DNA of 64,000 bases from Candidatus Microthrix parvicella Bio17-1 (lineage in GTDB: Bacteria; Actinomycetota; Acidimicrobiia; Acidimicrobiales; Microtrichaceae), in NCBI RefSeq assembly GCF_000299415.1, contig NZ_AMPG01000001.1:620001-684000 (forward strand), read 5' to 3'. The notes beneath the pieces were generated by a model, which saw only the letters and a list, made by a program, of their open reading frames with translations, made no database searches and had not been told where the DNA came from. A program made the translations under genes and the position numbers. Positions 54,531 to 63,541 of this stretch are shown here, piece by piece (the stretch's first letter is position 1; each line of letters opens with the position of its first letter).

Positions 54531-54944
54531 CATCCGCGTCGGCTCACGTCACAAAGCAAGCGACAAGATAAAGAACACCAACGAGCACGGGACTTCCAGA
54601 GCAAAGGTGGCCTCATGCTGAGACCAATGAGGTCAGTGATTGTGGCGTCGTACTATGCGCCGGCGCCTCATTCGTTTACCGATGTTTCTGCCGGCGCGTC
54701 CACACCCACGCCCGTGGCCGGGCTCGTTTAGCTCCGGTTTCCGTCGTCAGCGGCGTCTTGCGTTGTGCAGATGACCGACCACGAAATCCTCCACTCTGGG
54801 CGATGCCCGGGACCTGGCACATCCTTACTCTGAGCCTGTGCAGCCCGTTGGAATTATCGACGTCTGCTCTGCCAATCAGTCGAGGTGCCCGGTGTCATCG
54901 CATGCCGTCTCCCTCGGTTTCCAACCATCGAGAGGAATTCCACC
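54531..54944. other. 414-bp intergenic region
   Basis: No known gene. A possible 38-codon ORF (ATG 54615 to TAG 54731) has AGGTGG 6 nt upstream but no recognisable homology. The rest presumably holds the promoter of the DUF1269 gene. No clear hairpin or palindrome was seen. Confidence 0.4.
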
Positions 54945-55466
54945 ATGTCCAACAAACCCGTCACCGTTGCGGTCGCCACCTATGCCAACAAGGCACTCGC
55001 CGAGCAGGACTTTGATGCCCTTCACGGCGTAAAGCACGAGGGCCAGATCGACCACCTTGCGGTCGCTGTCGTCCGGAAGGACGCCGACGGCAAGCTCAGC
55101 ATCGATCGGCACAACACGAGCGCCAAGCATGCGGCTTGGGGCACCGGAGTGCTGGGCGGCGCGCTCGCCGTCATTTCCGCACCCTTGGGAATCGTGTTCC
55201 TTGGCCCCCTCGCCGCCACGTCCGCCGTGTGGGCGGGCGTGGGTGGTTTTGCCGGCCACTTCTGGAACAACATCCCCAAGGATGAGGTCCGCAAGATGGG
55301 CGACCTGCTCGAGAGCGGTGATGCCGGTCTTGTCATCGTTGCCGTTAACCCGCAGGGTGTCGATATCGCCGGTCTCCTGACCAACGCTGCGAGCGTTGTC
55401 AGCTCGACAGGTATTGGCGATGCCGACGGCGCGCTCGACCAGGCCTTCGAGACCGCCGAGGCGTAA
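54945..55466 (+). CDS. DUF1269-family membrane protein
   Basis: A 173-residue protein: VTVAVATYANKALAEQDFDAL, IDHLAVAVVRKDADGKL, then a hydrophobic hairpin (AAWGTGVLGGALAVISAPLGIVFLGPLAAT) and ...MGDLLESGDAGLVIVAV. This is the DUF1269/stress-response membrane pattern. ATG 54945 has AGGAA 8 nt upstream. It closes the DUF6325/SHOCT cluster. The function is unknown. Confidence 0.85.
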   Translation: MSNKPVTVAVATYANKALAEQDFDALHGVKHEGQIDHLAVAVVRKDADGKLSIDRHNTSAKHAAWGTGVLGGALAVISAPLGIVFLGPLAATSAVWAGVGGFAGHFWNNIPKDEVRKMGDLLESGDAGLVIVAVNPQGVDIAGLLTNAASVVSSTGIGDADGALDQAFETAEA

Positions 55467-55624
55467 CTCCCGCGGTCGAACCCCTACCGGCTTCATCAGT
55501 GATTACGGTTGAAGCCGGTAGGTGGTGCCGCCCAGTTTCCGGCGCAGAATACGAACAAGGTCGGCGTTCCGCTCGGGTATATCTGGAGCCAGGCCAACAA
55601 GGAGTGCAAGCGAGTGCCCAAGGT

Positions 55625-56020
55625 CGGTGTTCAGCGGGCTCACTCTCGACGCTGGCTGCTCAGGCGGGCCGGTCGGTGCGAGTGTTCGAAGCCCGACCCT
55701 ACCTCGGTGGTCGGATTCGATCCGGCGAGGTGCCCGGTGGTCACGCCGACCTGGGCCCCACCTGGTTCAGGCACGGGGAGCAACGGCTCTCCCGCCTGGT
55801 GCCGACCTCTATCCTTCGGTCGCAAGAACCGCAACGTCGATGCCGGTGTGGATGGGCGGTGTCACCAAGGCCGTCGCCGTCTATGTCGTCAACTGGGGTC
55901 AGGAAGCGTTCACCACGCCAACACGGTTGGTCCCAGCCCCCGCTACGACCTCTTCGGCGCTCCCCACCTGGAGGGAGCGGCTGCTCTACATCGGCACGCC
56001 GCGGCAAAGCGCACCGTCGA
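55625..56020 (+). pseudogene. Amine oxidase-like remnant (copy 2)
   Basis: Fragments of the same protein as at 38831-39863, with large internal deletions and frame changes: AGRSVRVFEARPYLGGRIRSGEVPGGHADLGPTWFRHGEQRLSRLV, then SMPVWMGGVTKAVAVY joined to VNWGQEAFTTPTRL, then RYDLFGAPHLEG. It keeps the G-P residues deleted in copy 1. The order of remaining blocks equals copy 1, so it is a decayed duplicate. Confidence 0.75.
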
Positions 56021-56840
56021 ATCGCAGAGTGCCGGGAAGATTTCCGCGTCGGGAGTCTCTCTCGATTCGAGGCGGAAGACGCTGATCCATCCGTCGAAAA
56101 GTTTCGTGGCGCTCGCGCCCGATGGTGACGGACGCCGGGGAGGTCTCGCTTTCGGACGTCGCCCACTCCGAACGGAGCATCTGCTGTGCGATGACCGCCG
56201 TAGGTCCTCAGTTCGCCACGCTGCGGCCCCTGAACCTCAAGGGCGGAAATGAGCACGTCGGGCGGGCCAGGGGCTCGAACAATCTCAAAGCAGTCCCTGT
56301 TCACGTGGTGACCTGAGATCCTGACGTAGCGGATCCCTCCCGGGATACCACCGGGCACCACTCCCTCGAAGGCGTGGCACACGTACCCGTAGTCATTCGA
56401 CATCGAATGGAGACAGTGAGCGTCGACCACCATGTCGTGCGCCAGGCAGGACTGCGGCAGGTAGTCATCGACCTGGGTGTTCTGGACGGCAGCAGACCGT
56501 GGGCCCGAGAGAACGCATGGAGCAAATCGGGCGCCGGCGTGTTGCGTGCCACCTGCAACTCGCCCGCTCTGGCGATCTGAGATGAACAGAAATCAGATCG
56601 TGGTGCTCGGAGAAGCCGGGCGCATTCCGGCACTGTCCCGCAACCGTGGGTCCGCGGTTCAACAAGTGTGGCCGCCGTACGCGATCGACGGCCGGCCCGA
56701 AGCACCTCATCAAGGGAGAGCTCGGCATTTCCTTACATTGCCCCTTGTGTCATGCCATTAGGGCTGGCATGATGAAGAGATCATTCGGCAGTGTTATGCC
56801 GGGAATTCCGGTGATTGCCTCAGGGGATTGGAAATACATC
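56021..56840. other. 820-bp region without a clear gene
   Basis: A minus-strand frame between about 56500 and 56090 (NDYGYVCHAFEGVVPGGIPGG, IRYVRISGHHVNRDCFEIV) looks protein-like but has no good start or known relatives; it may be a decayed gene. Plus-strand frames look random. The right end (from ~56730) is AT-richer and probably carries the promoter of the lipoprotein gene. Confidence 0.35.
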
Positions 56841-57371
56841 ATGAAGTCGCAATATCGCCATCTCGGAATTGGGGTGACGACCTTGGTTGTCGCCGTCGCC
56901 CTCCTGGTCGCCGGTTGCGGGTGCTCCCCCGCTCCCGTCAAGCCCAAGGCCGAGGGGTCGGGATGCAGCGGCCTCAAGAGCACCATCCCCGCAGGCACCT
57001 GGTACGGCGGCGTCAAGAGTGCATCCACCACCAAGACCATCTCCTTCGATGTCGTCTGCCTCTTCAACGGGCCCAATGCTGTTGCGGCCGCCATCGAGGA
57101 CGGCAAGGACCCCATTGACGCCCAAGACTTTTACATCCGCAACCAGTCTGCCGTAGGCCGAAACGTTCCGGTGTGCAGCAACGCAAAGGCCTACGCCCCC
57201 AAGTACCTCAACGGTGACGGTTACAAGCAACTCACCATCAGCAACTATCTGAAGCAGGTGAAGGGCACCTTGAACGATCCCTCCATCTACTCCTACAGCG
57301 GTCTGACCAAAATGACGGTTCGATCGAGCGGAGCCTGCGCCAGCGTGCTGACCCAGGTGTACACGCCATAG
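56841..57371 (+). CDS. Small lipoprotein, paralog copy 2
   Basis: A 176-residue protein, the same length as the copy at 41901. The lipobox LLVAGCGCS and the following VKPKAEGSGCSGL are identical or nearly so; GTWYGGVKSASTTKTISFDVVCLFNGP, AAIEDGKDPID, KGTLNDPSIYSYSGLTKMTVRSSGAC also align without gaps. This copy is intact although its amine-oxidase neighbour has decayed, suggesting selection on the lipoprotein itself. The function is unknown. Confidence 0.75.
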   Translation: MKSQYRHLGIGVTTLVVAVALLVAGCGCSPAPVKPKAEGSGCSGLKSTIPAGTWYGGVKSASTTKTISFDVVCLFNGPNAVAAAIEDGKDPIDAQDFYIRNQSAVGRNVPVCSNAKAYAPKYLNGDGYKQLTISNYLKQVKGTLNDPSIYSYSGLTKMTVRSSGACASVLTQVYTP

Positions 57372-57419
57372 CGCTCGGGACGTTTGGTGGTTCTCCTGAT
57401 GTTTGTGTGGGTGTTCAGG

Positions 57420-57900
57420 CGGCCTGAACTTGGGTCGGGTGGGGGCCGGGGACTGGGTGCGATGAACTGCGGCAGCTGGGACCGTTGGACCTGGGAGATC
57501 CAACGGTCGAGAAGCCACCTTGAGTCATCAAAGCTGAGCGTGTGGTCAGCAGAGTCGCCCGAAGCGCTTCTTTGAATTGGTAGGCACGCCAGATCCCCCG
57601 CCCGAACCGTTTGATGTCGGTGAGTTGGGTGGCGTGGTTGTCTGTGAGGTTCTCAAGGGTGACCGCTGCGCAGTCTTTCGCGCCCCAGATGACATCACCG
57701 GTGCCGTGATCGACAACCAACGTCAGATATTTGTGGTCGCGTTTCCAGGAGATCTCATCGACACCGATGTGGACGAGCCCCTCGATGCGTGAGAGGTCCG
57801 GTGTCGGTGATAGGCCGCAGACGTCGAGGTGCCGCCGGCGTGATGGTTTGGGGCGGTGTCAGACAGGCCAAGAAGACGGTTGAATGCTGTGGTGACGCGG
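57420..57900 (-). mobile_element. ISL3-family transposase fragment
   Basis: Minus-strand reading gives RRRHLDVCGLSPTPDLSRIEGLVHIGVDEISWKRDHKYLTLVVDHGTGDVIWGAKD, with the first catalytic Asp of an ISL3 DDE transposase, and IWRAYQFKEALRATLL. The last part needs a frame change (DDSRWLLDRWISQVQRSQLP). The N-terminus and the ends of the element are missing, and I see no inverted repeats. It is a dead remnant next to a truncated surface protein gene. Confidence 0.7.
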
Positions 57901-58067
57901 GAGTGATCTCCGTTCGATGACGGTCCTAGAACAACCCTGATTCCGCTCCAGTCACAACCGACCGATGAAGCCCGCGTCTCACCGCCCTTCGGGCCGCTCG
58001 CTCCAACAGATCCGCCGTTCCTCAGCCTGAAATCAGGCTCACACGAACTTCAGGAGCTTCGGTTTGA

Positions 58068-58880
58068 TCAGCCGGTGAATGCGACCGGCAGCGGGGCGGC
58101 GATCGGCACTCCGTCTTCAACGGATGCCGGTGCGTTGTCGGTGGACGACGGCGCGTCGTCGGACGACGATGGCGCATCGTTTGAGGACGACGGTGCGTCG
58201 TCGGCGGACGACGGTGCGTCGTCGTCAGACGACGGCGCAGTCGAGGAGGGCGGTGCTTCTGCACAGTCGGCGTTCCCGACCGTGAAAGCACCACCGACGA
58301 CGGGATCCCCGTTGATGGCGAAGTCTCCGGCAGAGAGTCCGCTGGGAGCGTCCTTAGTGACGGTGGCGCCTGCTCCCACAACAAAGGTGGAACCGGCGAC
58401 GGTAACCACGACGTCACGGGTGCCCTCGTTGGTGACCGTGTTGGTGACCGTCACGGATCCGGGTCCGGTGTCACCAGAGCACGCCGGGGTGTATTCGACC
58501 GTGTATTTGGAGGGCGGGCTCAAGCACGAGGGAATGCTCACTGGAATTTCCGCTGGGGTTGCGCCGTCGACTCGGATGGAATCCTGAAGACCGTTGCCTA
58601 AGGCGGCTTCGGGGAACTCGATGTAATCCAAGCCGCCAGCGGGGACGGACAAAGTGCTCCCAAGTGCAGAAACCTCGATCGTGGCTGCACTGTTGTTCTT
58701 TATCACCAACGTGTAGATCGACAGTTCGTTGATGGATGGGCAGGTGCCGGAGATATTGAGCGTGTAGGCGGGCGGATCTGCGGCGCCGGCAGCATTCGGC
58801 ATGACCAGTGCCACGAAACTGCACAACACCGCTGTGACCGCCAAAGGGATCCATCGACTTCGGCTTGCAATGCGGTTCAT
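58068..58880 (-). CDS. Secreted Ser/Asp-repeat protein ending at an LPxxTG-like motif
   Basis: A 270-residue protein. Residues 1-33 are a signal peptide (AVTAVLCSFVALVMPNAAGA). Two Ig/CARDB-like beta domains follow (YTLNISGTCPSINELSIYTLVIKNNS; GSVTVTNTVTNEGTRDVVVTVAGS). A DDAPSSx heptad repeat lies at ~220-254. The protein ends LPVAFTG and stop, where a sortase-type protein would continue into a membrane helix and basic tail, so the anchor appears lost. The nearby IS remnant may have caused this. Alternatively it is a freely secreted protein. Confidence 0.7.
   Translation of the reverse strand: MNRIASRSRWIPLAVTAVLCSFVALVMPNAAGAADPPAYTLNISGTCPSINELSIYTLVIKNNSAATIEVSALGSTLSVPAGGLDYIEFPEAALGNGLQDSIRVDGATPAEIPVSIPSCLSPPSKYTVEYTPACSGDTGPGSVTVTNTVTNEGTRDVVVTVAGSTFVVGAGATVTKDAPSGLSAGDFAINGDPVVGGAFTVGNADCAEAPPSSTAPSSDDDAPSSADDAPSSSNDAPSSSDDAPSSTDNAPASVEDGVPIAAPLPVAFTG
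58119..58223 (-). repeat. 21-bp tandem repeat (DDAPSSx)
   Basis: Five tandem 21-bp units encoding variations of DDAPSS plus one residue, inside the secreted protein gene. Such tracts can change length by slippage and form flexible stalks. Confidence 0.8.
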
Positions 58881-59058
58881 GTATCTGCCTCCGGTGGCCT
58901 CGCCCCAGTGGAGGGCTCGCTCGTTGCCACGCTAACAACTGGGACCGACCCCGACAATTTTTCGGGTAGCGAATGGACCTGCCCTTTGCCGCTCGATCTC
59001 GCCATAGTTGGTTTTCGGGGTAGACCTGGATGTTCCATCAACCGACGGAGGACAGACG

Positions 59059-59487
59059 ATGGGCGACCGCAACTTGAATGACGAGGGACCAAACCCGTTC
59101 GTCACGAACATCGAGGCCGACACGCTGGCCAACGACAACTACCGCACGACCCGCTGGACCGGGTCCAACATCCAGCTCACGCTGATGAGCATTGAGCCGG
59201 GCCGAGACATCGGCCTCGAGGTCCACGAACACGGCGACCAGTTTCTGCGGGTCGAAGCCGGACGGGCACGGGTGCAGATGGGCCCGTCCGAAGATGACCT
59301 GAACTTCGACCGCGAGGTTGGCGACGACTGGGCGATCTTCGTGCCGGCGGGGTCGTGGCACAACATCACCAACATCGGTGACGACCCGCTCAAGGTCTAT
59401 GCGATCTACGGACCACCCGAGCACCCCCACGGCACCGACCACGCAACGAAGGCCGAGGCCGACGCGGACGAGCACCACCACCACTGA
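59059..59487 (+). CDS. Cupin-domain protein
   Basis: A 142-residue single-domain cupin. Motif 1 is GLEVHEHGDQFLRVEAGRARVQ; motif 2 is AIFVPAGSWHNITNIGDDPLKVYAIYGPPEHPHGT. His and Glu metal ligands are present. The protein ends in a His-rich tail (DEHHHH) that could bind metal. ATG 59059 has GGAGG upstream. Its partner and function are unknown. Confidence 0.9.
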   Translation: MGDRNLNDEGPNPFVTNIEADTLANDNYRTTRWTGSNIQLTLMSIEPGRDIGLEVHEHGDQFLRVEAGRARVQMGPSEDDLNFDREVGDDWAIFVPAGSWHNITNIGDDPLKVYAIYGPPEHPHGTDHATKAEADADEHHHH

Positions 59488-59574
59488 GCCCAACCGAGAT
59501 CCCCGCTGTGCGCCTTGGGGGTTCATCAGCCGACCGCGGGTACCGTGCTGCTCGGCTGAAACGAGGAGGCTGAG

Positions 59575-61245
59575 ATGAGCGGGAACCGGCGAACGGCGAC
59601 ACGGCGCGCGGTTGGTTTGCTGTTGGCGACGGTGCTCCTCGGCGCCTGTTCCTCCGGTGAGGGCGACGAGGCCGCTTCGGCCGACAGCGGGGCCGCCTCG
59701 ACGACGGCCGTCGCCTCCGCCCCGACATGCGAGCAAGGCGCCACGACCGACGACATCGAGGTCGAGGCAGTGGCCAAGCCCGCCTACGACCGGGTGATCA
59801 CCTCGTTCGACGACACGAAGATTCGAGTGCACTGGTTTCCTGCGCCGGGCGCAGCGGACAAGCCGGCACCAACCGTGCTGATGGGCCCGGGGTGGTCGCT
59901 GGCCGGAGCCACCCAGGACAGCGACATCGAGCTGTTCGGGGCGCTCAGCATCGGGTCGCTCAACGACGACGCCTACAACGTGCTCACGTGGGACCCGCGC
60001 GGCTTCGGCAAGTCGGGCGGGGTCGCCTCGGTGAACGACCCGAAGCGCGAGGGACGCGACGTGCAGATCCTGCTCGACTGGGTGGCCGAACAGCCCGAGG
60101 CGGAGCTCGACGCAACGGGTGATCCCCGGAGCGGCATGATCGGAGCCTCCTACGGCGGCGGCATCCAGCTGACGGTGGCCAGCATCGACTGCCGAGTAGA
60201 CGCCCTGGTGCCCAACATGGCCTGGCACTCCCTCAAGACCAGCCTGTATCCCAACAAGATCGTCAAGGAGGGCTGGGCGGGCAAGCTGGTGAGCATCGGC
60301 GGCGACAACCTCGACCCACACATCACCAGCGCAGCGAAGTCGGGGCTGAACGGTGGCACCCTGAGCGACGAGGACTACCAGTGGTTCCTCGATCGGGGTC
60401 CCGGCGACCAGGTGTCCAACATCGGGGTCCCCACGTTGTTGCTGGCGGGAACGGTGGACACGCTCTTCGCCCTGCAGGAGTCGGTTGCCAACTACGAGAG
60501 CCTGTCTGCGGCCGGCACCCCGGTGCACCTGATGTGGTACTGCGGCGGCCATGGCGTCTGCCTCACCAGCGACGGCAACACCGACCGGGTGACCGAAGCA
60601 ACGACCGCATGGCTTGCCCGCTACCTGAAGGACGACACCTCGGTCGACCTGGGCAGCCCGGTGGAGGTCGTCGACCAGAACGACCAGCACTGGTTGGGCG
60701 ACGACTACCCCACCGCTGACCAGCCCGGCTCGGGGACGGTCACCGGTAACTCCGACGGCTCGACGTTGAAGCTGACCGCCGACAGCCAATCCGGGCCGCT
60801 CCCAGACGGTGCGGGAAAGGGCCTGCTCGGCGGGCTCGTCACGACGATCACCCCGTATCCCGTGGCGGCCGACCAGGCGGTTGAGGCCAAGGTGACCGCC
60901 AAGGGCGACGTGCTGGTCGTGGGTGCCCCCAAGCTGACGATGACCTACTCGGGCACCACCCCGGGCGAGGCCTCCACCCACGTGTTTGCGCAGCTGGTCG
61001 ACCCGGAAACCAACACGGTGGTCGGCAACCAGATCACCCCGGTGCCAGTGACCCTGGACGGCGAGGAGCACACCGCCGAGGTCGATCTGGAGATCATCGC
61101 CCAGCACATGTTGGCCAAGTCGTCGCTCACATTGCAGGTGGTGGCCTCGACGGGTGCCTATGCCAAGCCCGAACTCGGCGGCGAGATCGACGTGTCCTCA
61201 CTGAACGTGTCGCTTCCCACGACCACGGAACTCACCGAGGCGTAG
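59575..61245 (+). CDS. CocE/X-Pro dipeptidyl-peptidase-like hydrolase, lipoprotein
   Basis: A 556-residue exported alpha/beta hydrolase. The signal ends in a lipobox (LLGACSSG). The oxyanion/nucleophile motif is GMIGASYGGGIQ (Ser), the Asp is in LLLAGTVDTLF and the His in YCGGHGVC, the S15 catalytic set. The C-terminal ~180 residues are the jelly-roll domain of CocE/NonD proteins. Likely substrates are peptides or acyl esters outside the cell. A hairpin starts at the stop codon. Confidence 0.88.
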   Translation: MSGNRRTATRRAVGLLLATVLLGACSSGEGDEAASADSGAASTTAVASAPTCEQGATTDDIEVEAVAKPAYDRVITSFDDTKIRVHWFPAPGAADKPAPTVLMGPGWSLAGATQDSDIELFGALSIGSLNDDAYNVLTWDPRGFGKSGGVASVNDPKREGRDVQILLDWVAEQPEAELDATGDPRSGMIGASYGGGIQLTVASIDCRVDALVPNMAWHSLKTSLYPNKIVKEGWAGKLVSIGGDNLDPHITSAAKSGLNGGTLSDEDYQWFLDRGPGDQVSNIGVPTLLLAGTVDTLFALQESVANYESLSAAGTPVHLMWYCGGHGVCLTSDGNTDRVTEATTAWLARYLKDDTSVDLGSPVEVVDQNDQHWLGDDYPTADQPGSGTVTGNSDGSTLKLTADSQSGPLPDGAGKGLLGGLVTTITPYPVAADQAVEAKVTAKGDVLVVGAPKLTMTYSGTTPGEASTHVFAQLVDPETNTVVGNQITPVPVTLDGEEHTAEVDLEIIAQHMLAKSSLTLQVVASTGAYAKPELGGEIDVSSLNVSLPTTTELTEA

Positions 61246-61270
61246 CGGTCCAGCCGGTTACGGACCGCTA
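61243..61270 (+). terminator. Hairpin at the end of the S15 hydrolase gene
   Basis: TAGCGGTCC / GGACCGCTA, a perfect 9-bp stem with a 10-nt loop, starting at the TAG stop codon. There is no U-tract. The following ~180 bp to the convergent PIN gene look empty. Confidence 0.55.
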
Positions 61271-61453
61271 ATCGAAGCAGCCCACCTCTTGGGGGCCGCC
61301 ATCGAAGCCAACGGATATCGACGTCTCCGACGACGTCAACGGGCACTCCGAGTACAAGCCGAACGTCACGCTGCTTTGAGGCTCGTCCTTCGCACAGCTT
61401 GCGCTCTGGCCGGATCATCTCGTGAGCGATCCGGATTGTACCGCCGTGCTCGT

Positions 61454-61921
61454 CTACGCGTTGGCTCCCGTTGGACCGACGAGCACGACTTGAGGGCTCG
61501 ACCAGCCCCGGCCAACCACCGTCCGGTCGAGCTCGGCGTTACCCATCACTTGAGCCCGGAGTCTTGCGTCCTCGGTGAGCAGTCGATGTCCACCGATGAT
61601 CGAAGCCGCAACGATCCACTTGTCGTTGTGTGACAACTTTCCGCTGGTGCACGCCGAGAGACGGCCGAAGCACTCTGCATCAACTTCGGACGGCCCCGGC
61701 GTTCGACCGAGCCGTTGCAGTACGAACTCGAGCGTCTGCCTGCGCTGATCGGTGCTCGCTGCGCCAACTGCTTCGGCCCGAGCGACCCCCTCTTCGAGCT
61801 CGGCCAGCGTGGCGATGTGGATCAGCGGAGTCGCTCCGGTCGAGCGGACAGCGTCGCTGACCCCAGGAGTCTTCCGTTCAAGCCAGCCGAGCACGGCCGA
61901 CGTGTCGAGCATCAACGCCAC
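61454..61921 (-). CDS. PIN-domain toxin (VapC-like)
   Basis: A 155-residue RNase toxin. PIN acidic residues: D in MLDTSAVLGWL, E in LAELEEGVARAE, and D in SHNDKWIVAASIIGGHRLLTEDARL. It is intact. The gene overlaps the upstream Phd antitoxin gene by 10 bp, the usual toxin-antitoxin layout. VapC-type toxins cut tRNA or rRNA; the target is unknown. Confidence 0.85.
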   Translation of the reverse strand: MALMLDTSAVLGWLERKTPGVSDAVRSTGATPLIHIATLAELEEGVARAEAVGAASTDQRRQTLEFVLQRLGRTPGPSEVDAECFGRLSACTSGKLSHNDKWIVAASIIGGHRLLTEDARLRAQVMGNAELDRTVVGRGWSSPQVVLVGPTGANA

Positions 61922-62181
61922 AGGGCGTCTCGGTCGGACTGCGCAGCAACGTCGTCGTCCTTGGCCTCGAACAGTTCGTCGTACATCCCGGTGTCGACAG
62001 CGGGCAACCGGTCGGCGTCTGCGAGAAGCCGTTCGATCTCCTCGACCGGCTCGGGCACCCGTAGCTCTGCCACCCTGGCACCGCGCCGCGTGATGAAGAC
62101 CTGGTGCCCGGAGTCAAGGGCATCAAGGAGCGAGTTCGTGTTGTTGCGAAGTTCACGCATCCCAAACTCTTTGACGGCCAT
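61912..62181 (-). CDS. Phd/YefM-family antitoxin
   Basis: An 89-residue antitoxin: MAVKEFGMRELRNNTNSLLDALDSGHQVFITRRGARVAELRV, the prevent-host-death fold that binds DNA, followed by an acidic C-terminal tail that blocks the toxin. It starts the operon with the PIN gene. A ~200-bp stretch upstream (62182-62381) holds its promoter; nothing else is seen there. Confidence 0.85.
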   Translation of the reverse strand: MAVKEFGMRELRNNTNSLLDALDSGHQVFITRRGARVAELRVPEPVEEIERLLADADRLPAVDTGMYDELFEAKDDDVAAQSDRDALWR

Positions 62182-62381
62182 ATTCCAAAATGTAGCACCA
62201 AGGATACGCAGGTGCTACCACTGTCACGACCCGAACAGTTGGCCAACTGGTGGGTTCCAAGTGGCGAGCCATGTCGCCAGCCGAGAAGTCGGCACGCGAC
62301 GATGGCCTTGGACGCGATCGAACTCCCCTGGGTTCTCGGCAGTTCAATGGCCACAGGCCAAATGGGTCGATACCCGACGGC

Positions 62382-62819
62382 TCAAGGATTCAGGTCCAGT
62401 CGTTCGATCCGGCGCTCCTGAACGGCGTAGATGAACGGACCTGGCTCCTGGCACGCCGCTGCAATCGCATCCAGGTGAGTCAGATAGCGCTCCACCATCT
62501 GTGCGGCGGTCAGATCCTGGCGTGTGATGCAGAAGCATCGGACACCGAAGGCTTGAACTGCTTCGCGCTCCACCGCTCGGCCTCGAATGCGTGCATCCTT
62601 CATGAGCTCAGCCCAGCCCTCGGTGCCTGCCAGCTCCAGCCAGTCGACATCGGACACATCTTCGTCCGAAGGAATTCCGTAGTGCTCTGCGAGCGTGACG
62701 AGACGCAAACCGGAGTCTCGCAACAGCCGCGGAACCTGGATCCTCCCAAGGCTTCGATCAAGGAAGAGGTCAGGCAGCCCGTCGGGATGCGACACGCAGG
62801 GCGTCCTCAAGATCGTCAA
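62382..62819 (-). CDS. PIN-like toxin (VapC45-like)
   Basis: A 145-residue protein: PDLFLDRSLGRIQVPRLLRDSGLRLVTLAEHYG, DVDWLELAGTEGWAELMKDARIR, IRGRAVEREAVQAFGVRCFCITRQ. This is the PIN-like family partnered with DUF433 antitoxins, as in M. tuberculosis Rv2018/Rv2019 (VapBC45) from memory. The start at 62819 overlaps the antitoxin end by 50 bp; a start further in is possible. Confidence 0.75.
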   Translation of the reverse strand: MTILRTPCVSHPDGLPDLFLDRSLGRIQVPRLLRDSGLRLVTLAEHYGIPSDEDVSDVDWLELAGTEGWAELMKDARIRGRAVEREAVQAFGVRCFCITRQDLTAAQMVERYLTHLDAIAAACQEPGPFIYAVQERRIERLDLNP

Positions 62820-63492
62820 TCGGGACGCCGAAGTCTTCCGAGAGGTCGGGCAGCGACTCGCCCGCTTGGAAGCGATCGATCACATCGCTGACTTTGGCCC
62901 CTCCGCTGACGAAAACGGGCTGGCCGAAGGACCGCTCGGGGTCGACCACCACTTGTCGGTGTTGATATCCGGGCAGATGGAGGAGACGTGCGTACCCATC
63001 GTCCCCGTAGTCGATTCGTTGCAGATAGTCGCTGACGGTTTCGGTGAAGACTCGTTGGCCATTGCGAAGAACAACCAGGTCCCGCGCAGCCGTTGTTGCT
63101 TCAGCCGCCTCGTTGCTCTGCTGGGCGAAGTCGAACAGCACCTCGGCACCGTCGGAGTACAACCGCTGGCTCGCCAAGGCGTGCTCAATGCCAAGATGAT
63201 CCTGCAGCGCGAGCAGCGCCGGACGGATCCGCTGCATCGGAACACCGGTCTTCCGAATCGCTGCCAACACCATGCCCTCGGCCAAGGTGATGAACGGCAC
63301 AGAGGCTCCGTCTGCGCTGGTTGGCGTCGAGAGCACCGGCGCGCTGCTGACTGGCTGCCGGCCGAGAGCATGACGGACGTACCCCTTCGCCCAGCTTGAG
63401 AAGGTCGTGTTGGCCACGCCCAAGAACCGCGCTGCCTCAGCCACCGAGTAGAGCGGGACGTCGAAGCGGAGATCACTGTCGACAACAGACAT
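62770..63492 (-). CDS. DUF433-type antitoxin (VapB45-like)
   Basis: A 240-residue protein. An N-terminal HTH (LYSVAEAARFLGVANTTFSSWAKGYVRHA) is followed by a long middle domain and a C-terminal DUF433 HTH (GQPVFVSGGAKVSDVIDRFQAGESLPDLSEDFGVPIDDLEDALR). Length and layout match the VapB45 type. ATG 63492 has GAGGAGG 6 nt upstream, so it is a separate gene although the frame is open upstream into the APH gene because of a frameshift there. Confidence 0.85.
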   Translation of the reverse strand: MSVVDSDLRFDVPLYSVAEAARFLGVANTTFSSWAKGYVRHALGRQPVSSAPVLSTPTSADGASVPFITLAEGMVLAAIRKTGVPMQRIRPALLALQDHLGIEHALASQRLYSDGAEVLFDFAQQSNEAAEATTAARDLVVLRNGQRVFTETVSDYLQRIDYGDDGYARLLHLPGYQHRQVVVDPERSFGQPVFVSGGAKVSDVIDRFQAGESLPDLSEDFGVPIDDLEDALRVASRRAA

Positions 63493-63541
63493 ATCGAACC
63501 TCCTCAGGTAGCCAATCCTGCCCAGCCGCAGGGCCTTCAGA

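Noticed and set aside
58119-58223. CRISPR-like repeat
   Set aside because: The 21-bp units are directly tandem without spacers and encode a regular Ser/Asp stalk.
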